From assembly GCF_900109545.1 (NCBI RefSeq), contig NZ_FOAP01000001.1, positions 806,001 to 870,000 of the forward strand: 64,000 nt of DNA, in the 5' to 3' direction. Shown in pieces: positions 44,415 through 51,789 of this stretch. A program made the translations under genes and the position numbers. Under the pieces are notes generated by a model. The model searched no databases. It was not told where the DNA came from and saw only the letters and a program-made list of their open reading frames with translations. The DNA is from Stigmatella aurantiaca. GTDB taxonomy: Bacteria > Myxococcota > Myxococcia > Myxococcales > Myxococcaceae. The number at the start of each line of letters is the position of its first letter. Within the stretch, counting starts at the first letter, position 1.

Positions 44415-44572
44415 TCCTACCCAATCAGTTCCTTCAACATGCCAGTGGCTAATTCCTCGTCAGGAGCCCTGGGAGGACTGGAGGTCCCTGATGACGTTTC
44501 TTCTCGTCGGGAAGAACTGCCATATGACTGGTAGTACTGAAGGGAATGATAAAGTAGAAGCCTTCCTATATC
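44415..44572. other. Gap between the convergent nuclease and TIR genes
   Basis: 158 AT-richer bases between two converging stop codons. No gene, strong hairpin or repeat was recognised. Confidence 0.4.
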
Positions 44573-45355
44573 CTATAAAGGAGGGACCGGAATAATAATT
44601 GCCGGATTGCCCTCGCTGCCTACAATGATGTGCGGAGGAAATGGGAGGCGCATGCTAATAAACGCGCTCACCCCATTTCCAACAGGCCCTCGTGCCCCAA
44701 CGAACCATAGCTTGTTATCGGAAGAGAGGCCTTCAACTGGAAGGACAAGCATGCCTCCAACTGGAGGATGACCATTTGCTCCCTCCATGAACCCAACGAT
44801 GGACGGCCGAAATGTACTGGGGACACCAACTCGCCATGAGACAAGCGTCCCAAAACGTGGCCGGACCTCAAGCATATTTTTGGCACCACTGACATGCCAT
44901 CGTAGTGAATAGGGGGCAAGGTTCCGGGTAGTTTCACGGGGTGCTCGGTTTTCGAGCGTGGCGATTACCTTCTCGACCCAGTCAGGATCCGACAATGAAG
45001 CCCCAAGTCTGATTCTAAGGCTTGGTGGAAGGTCCCTGAATTCAGCGCCATGAACGAGAGCTAGGAGCGGGAATTCTTCCCCGCGAGTATCCAGTGCTCT
45101 TCCCAAGGCAAGAAAGTATTCCTCAAGGCAAGCTTTACTTTTCAAGCTATTAGGCGTGACAAGAAAAGCCCAGCCATCAATCGAGTCGCTGGAAAGTTGT
45201 TCGCCAATCTGTTCCCACAAGCGCTTGCCTGGAGTTAAGGCAACTCGGTCGTACACTACGCCAACGCCTGCCTGCTTAAGTTGCTGGACAACGAAGTCGA
45301 AGTCTCCATCTGCGTTGTCCACCCATGCATAAGTTAGGAAAATTCGTTTGGGCAT
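44573..45355 (-). CDS. TIR-domain protein, probable defence effector
   Basis: 260 aa. The N-terminal TIR domain (about 3-135) starts RIFLTYAWVDN (box 1), has VVYDRVALTPGKRLWEQI (BB-loop region) and FLVTPNSLKSKACLEEYFLALGRAL, where Glu78 or Glu79 is placed like the catalytic Glu of TIR NAD hydrolases. The last ~110 residues form a beta-rich domain of unknown type that may sense a ligand or oligomerise. TIR proteins of this kind often deplete NAD during phage attack. The ATG at 45355 has a GGGGGAA site. Low GC; convergent with the nuclease gene rather than in an operon with it. Confidence 0.8.
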   Translation of the reverse strand: MPKRIFLTYAWVDNADGDFDFVVQQLKQAGVGVVYDRVALTPGKRLWEQIGEQLSSDSIDGWAFLVTPNSLKSKACLEEYFLALGRALDTRGEEFPLLALVHGAEFRDLPPSLRIRLGASLSDPDWVEKVIATLENRAPRETTRNLAPYSLRWHVSGAKNMLEVRPRFGTLVSWRVGVPSTFRPSIVGFMEGANGHPPVGGMLVLPVEGLSSDNKLWFVGARGPVGNGVSAFISMRLPFPPHIIVGSEGNPAIIIPVPPL

Positions 45356-45438
45356 TTTGTGTTCCCCCTTATGGACAGCAAATCGCCGGGGTCAATTCAG
45401 GGTTGCGCTAACTGCAGTGCCGTTTGCCTTGGCTATCA

Positions 45439-45810
45439 CTAATCATCGGCCATGTCGTCTAGTTGCCCTTGGGCTGTTTCGCGGTAGTAGGGTACCACTT
45501 CGACGGCGAGCACGTCGCGCATCTCTTGGCGTGCTCGCTCGAAATCTCCTGCGTCTTGGTATCGGTACATCCGATGGACGGCGTCCATCAGTCTGTTTGA
45601 GCCTTCTGTAATGCGGCGAGCACACTCGCGCAGAAGTGCGAGTGTGCTTGTGTCGTTACAGAGGGCAACTTCAGCGCCGGAGATGGCTACCTCCTGGGCC
45701 GTCCGTAGGAGAAGCGCGCGGACTTCCTCTGTGAGGACCAAGGGGGCTCCTTCACGGAGAACGCGGCGCGACAAATCCCGAATCTCGTCCCAATTGGGGC
45801 GGGTGTGCAT
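45439..45810 (-). CDS. Small cytosolic protein, candidate immunity partner of the upstream lipoprotein
   Basis: 123-aa acidic helical protein without signal or membrane segment; no family recognised. Its ATG directly follows the stop codon of the upstream lipoprotein gene (TAG then ATG), so the two are translationally coupled. In myxobacterial Sit toxin loci a lipoprotein toxin gene is followed by a small cytosolic immunity gene; this arrangement fits but is not proof. GC is lower than the island flanks. The 83-base gap to the TIR gene shows nothing clear. Confidence 0.6.
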   Translation of the reverse strand: MHTRPNWDEIRDLSRRVLREGAPLVLTEEVRALLLRTAQEVAISGAEVALCNDTSTLALLRECARRITEGSNRLMDAVHRMYRYQDAGDFERARQEMRDVLAVEVVPYYRETAQGQLDDMADD

Positions 45811-46230
45811 CTAGCGTTTCCTCCTTTTCGGGCCGCACATATCGACGGGCCATTCGTGCTGGCCCTCACAGCGGCGAAAGCAGGCGTAGCAAGGGCCGTC
45901 AAGCCTGCCATCCTGGCAGTCTCCATACAGTCGAATGCATCGCCGTTTCCACTCGGGGAGAGAGGCATTGTGTGAGTCGTCCCATTCTTTTGGGTCGCTC
46001 AAGTCTGTTTCAGTAATGACGGCGGCAGTGGTGGCTGCGGCTCCGGCTGCAAGAATGGCAGTGGCTTCAGCTGTGGTGAGGCCACATGCGGCGGGGTTAC
46101 CAGGGTGAGCCTCAATACAGCACGTCTCGCTGTCCATACATGTGCCAGCAGCGGTGGCGCAGCTCATGGAGAGAACTGCCACCAGAACCACCCAGCGGAG
46201 CCAGAGTGATACGTGGGTCACGGTTTCCAT
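45811..46230 (-). CDS. Lipoprotein with a Cys-rich C-terminal domain, candidate SitA-like toxin
   Basis: 139 aa. A type-II signal peptide ends in a lipobox (VLSMSC, Cys24). The mature part has a short Cys-rich start, an Ala/Thr hydrophobic stretch (about 55-72) and a compact C-terminal domain with CIRLYGDC, CYACFRRCEGQHEWP and a final CGPKRRKR. I recall such W/C-rich GQH-WP ends in myxobacterial lipoprotein families, and the pairing with a coupled small cytosolic gene resembles SitA/SitI toxins transferred by outer-membrane exchange. A toxic activity is inferred only. It starts six bases after the amidase stop but has lower GC. Confidence 0.6.
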   Translation of the reverse strand: METVTHVSLWLRWVVLVAVLSMSCATAAGTCMDSETCCIEAHPGNPAACGLTTAEATAILAAGAAATTAAVITETDLSDPKEWDDSHNASLPEWKRRCIRLYGDCQDGRLDGPCYACFRRCEGQHEWPVDMCGPKRRKR

Positions 46231-46236
46231 GCCACG

Positions 46237-48051
46237 TTAGAACCCAGTGGGGCGCTCTTCGGAAACTCCAGAGGCGCGCTCTAGGGCGAGGCCTACCCGG
46301 CCGAGGGTGCCCTCGTCGAAGAGCCGGCCAATGAGGGTCACGCCGTGGGGCATGCGCCGCTTGGGCGAGAAGGGGACCGCGGGCTTCTTGGGATCCGGTG
46401 CCCAGTCGCTCCGCACCCGGTCGATTTCGATGAAGCCCGTGCGCAGCGTGAGCGAGGGGTGTCCCGTGTGGTTGGTGATGGTGAGGATGTCGTCGCGCAG
46501 CGAGGGCACCAGGAGCACGTCCACCTCTGACATCACCCGCGCCATCTCCACGGCCACTTTGCGCCGCAGCCGGTCCGCCTGGACTATGTCCACCGCTGAC
46601 AGGAAGCGCGCCTGACGGAAGAGGTTGGGCCAGGCGTCGGGCACTTGCATGGCCAGGGTGTCCACGCCGTGGCTGAGCGTCAGATCCTCGAAGGCCGCCC
46701 CCGCCTCGGCGAAGAGGATGGCGTGGAGCGAGGTGTAGGGCCAGTCGGGCAGCTTCACCTCCACCGGCTTCAGTCCCTGCTGCTTCAGCGTTTCGAGCGC
46801 CGCCCGGTCCACGTCCGTGGCGGGGCTCTGCTCCATCCACGCCGGCACGTAGCCCACGCGCAGCCCCTTCACGCCCGCCGTGGCGTCGAAGTCGAGCTTG
46901 CTGGGGATGCTCGCCACGTCGCCCGCGTCCGGACCGGAGAGCGCCGCGAGCACCAGCAGCGAGTCCTCCACGCTCCGCGTCATGGGCCCCAGCTTGTCGA
47001 GGGACCAGCTCAGCGTCATGGCCCCCGTGCGCGGCACGCGCCCGTACGTGGGCCGCAGCCCGGTGATGCCGCAGCGCATGGACGGGGAGATGATGCTGCC
47101 CCCCGTCTCGCTGCCCAGGGAGAACCCCACGCAGCCCGCCGCCGTGGCCGCCCCCGGGCCCGCGCTGCTGCCGGAGGAGCCCTCCTCCAGGAACCACGGG
47201 TTCTTCGTCTGGCCCCCGAACCAGATGTCATTCAGGGCCAGCGCCCCCAGGCTCAGCTTGGCGACGAGCACCGCGCCCGCCTGGTGCAGCCGTGCGACGG
47301 AGGTGGCGTCCGTGTCCGGCACCCGGTTCCGGAAGGGCTCGGCGCCGTACGTGGTCGCGATGCCCGCCGTGTCGACCAGGTCCTTCGCCCCCCAGGGGAT
47401 GCCGTGCAGCGGGCCCCGGTACTTGCCCGCGGCGAGCTCCGCGTCCGCCCGGCGCGCCTGCTGGAGCGCCAGCTCGGGCGTCAGCGTAATCACGCACTTG
47501 AGCTGCGGATCAAATCGCTTCAGCCGCTCCAGGTAGATGGCCGTGAGCCGCTCCGAGCTCAGCGCCCGGGACTCAATCCAGCGCGCGAGCTTCGTCACCG
47601 GGGCGAAGGCGATGTCCTCGTCCTTGCTGGGAAGCGGCCCGGCCGTGCCCTTGCTCCGCACGAAGCGGTTGCGCGCGGGGCCCACCTTGAGACCCGGGAG
47701 CACCGGGTTCCACACCGAGGCGGGCGCCAGCGTGTCCTCGAGCGCCACCTGGCGCGGGCCCGTGCGCCGCTCCAGGAGCGGCGCCATCGACGTGCTCCAG
47801 TTCTCCGCCGCCTGGGCGCGCTCCTTCGAGGCGTACTGGACCTGGACGAGCTTCTCCGCCTCCGCGAAGGTGGCCGCGCTCACCGCGGGGCCCGCGGAGG
47901 GCAGGGTGCCAAACGTGGGCGGCGAGCCGGGCGGGGACGCGGCCGGGGTGCCCGCATCGGCGGGCGCCGCTTCCACGGCGCTGCTCGCGGAGACGGCTCC
48001 GGCGAGCCCCAGGGCGGTGTGGGTCAGGAATTCTCTGCGCGAGCGGGACAT
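46237..48051 (-). CDS. Tat-exported amidase-signature family hydrolase
   Basis: 604 aa. The N-terminus has a twin-arginine signal (SRREFL, then a hydrophobic stretch to about 28), so it is exported folded. A linker of about 110 residues precedes the amidase-signature domain (about 150-600). The Ser-Ser-Lys machinery is visible: PWGAKDLVDTAG supplies the Lys and GSSGSSAGPGAA with GSETGGSI the serines. Such enzymes hydrolyse amides or peptide amides; GatA itself is cytosolic, so this is not GatA. The signature region is intact. Its stop lies next to the island's lipoprotein gene, marking the island border. Confidence 0.88.
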   Translation of the reverse strand: MSRSRREFLTHTALGLAGAVSASSAVEAAPADAGTPAASPPGSPPTFGTLPSAGPAVSAATFAEAEKLVQVQYASKERAQAAENWSTSMAPLLERRTGPRQVALEDTLAPASVWNPVLPGLKVGPARNRFVRSKGTAGPLPSKDEDIAFAPVTKLARWIESRALSSERLTAIYLERLKRFDPQLKCVITLTPELALQQARRADAELAAGKYRGPLHGIPWGAKDLVDTAGIATTYGAEPFRNRVPDTDATSVARLHQAGAVLVAKLSLGALALNDIWFGGQTKNPWFLEEGSSGSSAGPGAATAAGCVGFSLGSETGGSIISPSMRCGITGLRPTYGRVPRTGAMTLSWSLDKLGPMTRSVEDSLLVLAALSGPDAGDVASIPSKLDFDATAGVKGLRVGYVPAWMEQSPATDVDRAALETLKQQGLKPVEVKLPDWPYTSLHAILFAEAGAAFEDLTLSHGVDTLAMQVPDAWPNLFRQARFLSAVDIVQADRLRRKVAVEMARVMSEVDVLLVPSLRDDILTITNHTGHPSLTLRTGFIEIDRVRSDWAPDPKKPAVPFSPKRRMPHGVTLIGRLFDEGTLGRVGLALERASGVSEERPTGF

Positions 48052-48111
48052 GGATGGCCCTCCAGGAAAGAGGGCCCCGAGTTTGCCACTTCCCGGGCAG
48101 GGCGGCTTGGC

Positions 48112-48624
48112 TCAGCCCCGGCTGTCGGAGTCCCGGTCATCCCGGGGCTTGTCGTCCCTCTGCCGCCGCTCGTGGAACTTGTGCTTGAATTTCATGGCCT
48201 TCCGGTCGAAGCGCGCCAGGAAGAGGGCCAGCTGGGCCTTCTTCTGCTGCGGAAGGTCCTGCGCGAGCGCCTGGTACAGCTCCCGGTCCAGCGCGGCCAG
48301 CTGGGCCCGCGCGTCGAAGGCGCGCTGCGCCGCCTGGTCCACCTGCGACTGCGCCGCGCCGTCGCCCTTCGCCGCGCGGTGCAGCAGCTTCGCCGAGTCG
48401 CGCACCTGCTCGTGCAGGGGGCGGCGGCGCTCGTCGAACTGGCGCATGATGCCGTCCATCTTCAGGGCTTGGGCGGAGTCCAGCTCCAGCTCCGCGGAGA
48501 GCTCCACCAGCCGCGCCACGCGCAGCTGCCGCTCCATGTCCTCTCGCCGGTCGCCCGGTGCCGCGAACGCCCCCAGGGGGAGCAGGGCCACCGCCAACAC
48601 GGCCACTCGAATCCGTTTCATCAT
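48112..48624 (-). CDS. Spy/CpxP-like periplasmic protein
   Basis: 170 aa from the ATG at 48624, which has a GGAG seven bases upstream; it overlaps nothing but follows the anti-sigma stop by 14 bases. The signal peptide ends at AFA. The mature part is nearly all helix, with paired segments (LSAELELDSAQALKMDGIM; LPQQKKAQLALFLARFD) like the LTxxQ repeats of Spy/CpxP stress chaperones or heavy-metal-resistance sensors. The tail is charged (Asp/Arg). Likely an envelope-stress target of the linked sigma factor. Confidence 0.75.
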   Translation of the reverse strand: MMKRIRVAVLAVALLPLGAFAAPGDRREDMERQLRVARLVELSAELELDSAQALKMDGIMRQFDERRRPLHEQVRDSAKLLHRAAKGDGAAQSQVDQAAQRAFDARAQLAALDRELYQALAQDLPQQKKAQLALFLARFDRKAMKFKHKFHERRQRDDKPRDDRDSDSRG

Positions 48625-48638
48625 GGCGTCTCTCCTCA

Positions 48639-49163
48639 TCAAGGAAGGAACAGCAAGTCGTCCGAGGCCAGGTCCACGTCACCGTCCAGCTCTGTCCACC
48701 CGCCCTCGTCCTCGCCCCCGTTCAGCTCCAGCTCATCTTGCAGCGGATCCGCGGAGGCCCACTGCTCGAAGACCGTCTCCGTGTCCGTGGCGGCCAGCCC
48801 CACGGTGGACAGCTGCTCGGTGCGGGAAGGGTCCTCTCCCGGCAGCGTCACCGTGAGCACCAGCATCACCGCGGCCGCCAGCGCCAGCAGTGCCCCGCCG
48901 TTGCGCAGCCGCACGGCCTGCTTCACCTGCTCGCGCCGCCAGCGGCTCACCACCTGCCGGGGCAGGGCCTCCTGCCGGGCCTCCTCCAGCGGGGTGGGCG
49001 GCGGCAGGGCCACCTGGCCCAGCACCCCCGTGAGCTGCCGCGCCTCGTGCTGGCAGCCCGCGCACGTGGCCAGGTGGGCGTGCACCTGGGCCTGCTCCGC
49101 GGGCTCCAGCGCCCCCGAGGCGTGCAACGTCAGCAGCACTTCGTAATCCGGGCAGGGCTTCAT
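48639..49163 (-). CDS. Anti-sigma factor with zinc-finger (zf-HC2) domain
   Basis: 174 aa. The N-terminal ~45 residues hold an anti-sigma zinc motif, HLATCAGC (His-x3-Cys-x2-Cys), used to bind the partner ECF sigma factor. A single transmembrane helix (about 90-108) places the acidic C-terminal part outside the cytoplasm. It overlaps the sigma gene by 4 bases, the classic arrangement of a sigma/anti-sigma pair. Confidence 0.88.
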   Translation of the reverse strand: MKPCPDYEVLLTLHASGALEPAEQAQVHAHLATCAGCQHEARQLTGVLGQVALPPPTPLEEARQEALPRQVVSRWRREQVKQAVRLRNGGALLALAAAVMLVLTVTLPGEDPSRTEQLSTVGLAATDTETVFEQWASADPLQDELELNGGEDEGGWTELDGDVDLASDDLLFLP

Positions 49164-49798
49164 TCGCGGGTCTCCTCAGGCGCGCCTGCCACCTCGGCCT
49201 TCAGCCGTTTGACGGCGTGGTGGAACTGCACCTTGGCATTGTTCTCGGTGATGCCGAGCGTCTCGGCGATGTCCTTGAAGGGCAGCCCGGCGTCCACCCG
49301 CAGGGTGAGCACCTCGCGCTGACGGCGGGGCAGGGCGAGCACCGCGGCCTGGACGTGGCGTGCCTGCTCGGCCCGCTCCAGCGCCTCCTGCGCGGACTCG
49401 TGCGGGTCCACCGCCGCGTTCTCCACCTCCGTCAGCACGGCGGGCCGCCACCGGTTGCCCTGGCGGGCGTGGTTCTTGGCGAGGTTGAGGGCGATGCGCA
49501 CCAGCCAGGCGCGGAACGGGGTGGGGCTGCTCCAGTTCCAACGGCCAAACACGCGTTTCGAGGACTCCAGCGCCCGCAGGAAGGCTTGCTGGGCCAGGTC
49601 CGCCGCGTCCTCCGGCCGGGGCGCGAAGCGCCGCACGAGCGAGAAGACGAGCTTGCGGTGGCGCTCCACCAGCGTGGCGAAGGCCGCCTCGTCGCCGTCC
49701 AGGAAGGCCTGGCACAGCGCTTCGTCCGAGGGGGCCTGGGCTGACGCCAACGTCAGCCGTGCCCGTCCGGCGGTTTCTTCGGGGTCCGAGACCGTCAC
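49160..49798 (-). CDS. ECF-type RNA polymerase sigma factor
   Basis: 212 aa with region 2 (about 45-115; DAADLAQQAFLRALES) and region 4 (about 145-205; ALPRRQREVLTLRVDAGLPFKDIAETLGITENNAKVQFHHAVKRLK). No region 3, as usual for ECF factors. It starts with GTG at 49798. It heads a three-gene operon with its membrane anti-sigma and a Spy-like protein, so envelope stress is the likely signal. Probably autoregulated, but no promoter motif was identified in the 173 bases upstream. Confidence 0.92.
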   Translation of the reverse strand: MTVSDPEETAGRARLTLASAQAPSDEALCQAFLDGDEAAFATLVERHRKLVFSLVRRFAPRPEDAADLAQQAFLRALESSKRVFGRWNWSSPTPFRAWLVRIALNLAKNHARQGNRWRPAVLTEVENAAVDPHESAQEALERAEQARHVQAAVLALPRRQREVLTLRVDAGLPFKDIAETLGITENNAKVQFHHAVKRLKAEVAGAPEETRE

Positions 49799-49971
49799 GG
49801 CAAGCTGAACCCCCCGGGCGCCGAAAGGTTACAGCCCTTTTTCGCGGATTTCCGCTGCCCTGGCAGGCAAGTTGCACGGTGGCGATGGATGTGGGTACAT
49901 GGAGTTGCCGGGTATTCTCGGCCGCTGACAGAATGGGCTGTTGCTTCTCGTCCGTCCGAGGGTTCCGAGAC

Positions 49972-50556
49972 ATGCCGACGGCAGACCCCACGTCCAGTGC
50001 CCGTATCAAGGGGACGGTGCTCATCTCCCGGCTCAACATGGTGCGCCAGCACGGGGGCCCCGCGCGGTTGGAGGAAGTCCTGCGGCGGTTGCCGCCCGCG
50101 GACCAGGCCACCCTGCGCAAGATGATCCTCCCCATCAACTGGTACCCGCTGGAGCTCAACCTGCGGTTGGACGATGCCATCGCCGATGTGCTGTCGCCCG
50201 ATGACCGCACGCGGGCCTTCGTGGACATGGGCCGCGCCTCGGCGGACGAGAACCTGCGCGGCGCCCAGCATGTCTTCGTCCGCCAGGGTGAGCCGCACTT
50301 CCTCTTGAGCCAGGCGCCGCAGATCTACCGCTTCTATTACGCGGTGGGCTCGCGCTCCTATGAGCGCTCGGGCCCCAAGTCCGCCATCCTGCGCACCGTC
50401 GGCGCGGAGCGCGTGAGCGACGCGGACTGCCTCACCATCGTCGGCTGGCACCAGCGCGCCATCGAGCTGTCCGGGGGCCGCGCCGTGCGGGTGATCCACC
50501 CCAAGTGCGTGGCGTGGGGGGCTCCCCACTGTGAGTACCATTGTCAGTGGGAGTAG
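49972..50556 (+). CDS. TIGR02265/DUF2378-type protein (myxobacterial family)
   Basis: 194 aa from the ATG at 49972. Features match the myxobacterial DUF2378 family as I remember it: IKGTVLISRLNMVRQHGG near the start, a central helical part, RGAQHVFVRQG, YYAVGSRSYERSG and a C-terminal Cys/Trp-rich CVAWGAPHCEYHCQW resembling V4R-type small-molecule-binding domains. No biochemical function is established. The frame is open upstream to 49759, but those codons overlap the sigma gene's region. It ends 15 bases before the YcaO gene and may be part of that operon. Confidence 0.75.
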   Translation: MPTADPTSSARIKGTVLISRLNMVRQHGGPARLEEVLRRLPPADQATLRKMILPINWYPLELNLRLDDAIADVLSPDDRTRAFVDMGRASADENLRGAQHVFVRQGEPHFLLSQAPQIYRFYYAVGSRSYERSGPKSAILRTVGAERVSDADCLTIVGWHQRAIELSGGRAVRVIHPKCVAWGAPHCEYHCQWE

Positions 50557-50571
50557 CGGGCCTGGGGGCCC

Positions 50572-51789
50572 ATGTGGGGCACCCCCTTGGCGGCGGCGGA
50601 TTTCGGGTTAAGGTTGGGTGCCGTGCTTCCTACCAAGCAAGTCGTCGTCTCCCCGGGGTTTCAAGCGCGTCTGGCCCAGGCCATGGGCGTCAGCCGGGTG
50701 GCCCGTATCACCGGGCTGGATCGCACCGGCGTGGAAGTGGCCTGTGCCGTGCGGCCCGGGGGCCATGTGCTCCAGGTCTGCAATGGCAAGGGGCTGAGTG
50801 CCGAGGAGGCCTCGCTGGGGGCCCTGTTCGAGACCGCGGAGCTGTGGGCCGCGGAGAACGTGCCCCCCGGCCGCCTCGTCTGGGGCTCTCGCAACGAGCT
50901 GGATGGCCGGCTGGGCGCCTTCTGGAGCGCCACCGCCCTGGGCTCCGCGGGCACCCTGGTGGTCCCCCGCCTGTGGTCGGATTCCGTGCGGTGCGCGTGG
51001 CGCCAGGCCCAGGAGCTGCACTCGGGGCGCACCGTGTGGGTGCCCGCCCAGGGGGTGTACTGCCCTCCCTCGGGCACGGTGGAGCTGGGGCCGGTGAGCG
51101 TCACGTGGACGAGCAACGGCTCGGGGGCCCACCCGGAGCCGCGCAAGGCCCAGCTCCACGCGCTGCTGGAGGCCACCGAAAGGGATCAGCTCGCGCGCGC
51201 GCTGCCCGGCGGGTGGACGGAGGAGAGCGTGCGGCGGCGGATGCTGCGCACGCCGGGGCTCGAGCAGAAGGCCCCCCACACGGCGGCCCTGGCCCAGGCC
51301 CTGCGGGAGCGGGGCTTTGGCGTGTACCTCTTCGATGCCACCCCGTACGCGCGCACGCCCGGGGCGGTGGGGCTGCCCGTGGCCGCCGCGGTGCTGGTGG
51401 ACCTGGAGGAGGGGCCGGTGCCGCTCACCGCCGGGTACGCGTGCGCGCTGGGGCGTGACACCGCGCTGTTGCGCGCGCTGCTGGAGGCGGCCCAGTCCCG
51501 CCTCACGGACATTCATGGCGCGCGCGAGGATGTGGCCGCCACGGACCGCACGGCCGCGCGGGCCTTCGCGGAGGCGTGTGCCTCGGTGCGCGCCAAGCGC
51601 CAGGCCTCGGACCTGCCGGACTTCTCCCGGGACGCGGGCGCTCCCACGCGGGGGCTGCGGCGCGTGCTGGATCAACTGCGGCGCGCGGGCTTCACCCAGG
51701 TGGCCGCCGTGCCGCTCGATGCGCCCGTGCCCGGACTGCACGTCCAGCGGGTGGTGGTGCCGGGCATGCGCATCTCGGAGCTTCTATGA
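50572..51789 (+). CDS. YcaO-family ATP-dependent cyclodehydratase/thioamidation enzyme
   Basis: 405 aa. YcaO proteins activate peptide backbone amides with ATP; paired with TfuA they install thioamides. ATP-site elements are visible: GLSAEEASLGALFETAELWAA (about 77-97), LHALLEATERDQLA with the Glu-Arg-Asp, and AAQSRLTDIHGARED with Gln and Arg. The protein is a stand-alone YcaO, without the C- or D-protein fusion of azoline systems. The ATG at 50572 is used; a GTG at 50623 (giving VLPTKQVVV) is a fair alternative. It overlaps tfuA (ATGA). Confidence 0.88.
   Translation: MWGTPLAAADFGLRLGAVLPTKQVVVSPGFQARLAQAMGVSRVARITGLDRTGVEVACAVRPGGHVLQVCNGKGLSAEEASLGALFETAELWAAENVPPGRLVWGSRNELDGRLGAFWSATALGSAGTLVVPRLWSDSVRCAWRQAQELHSGRTVWVPAQGVYCPPSGTVELGPVSVTWTSNGSGAHPEPRKAQLHALLEATERDQLARALPGGWTEESVRRRMLRTPGLEQKAPHTAALAQALRERGFGVYLFDATPYARTPGAVGLPVAAAVLVDLEEGPVPLTAGYACALGRDTALLRALLEAAQSRLTDIHGAREDVAATDRTAARAFAEACASVRAKRQASDLPDFSRDAGAPTRGLRRVLDQLRRAGFTQVAAVPLDAPVPGLHVQRVVVPGMRISELL

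Noticed and set aside
48639-49798. Idea that the ECF operon controls the YcaO-TfuA group
   Set aside because: They are divergent and no shared promoter motif was visible in the 173 bases between them.
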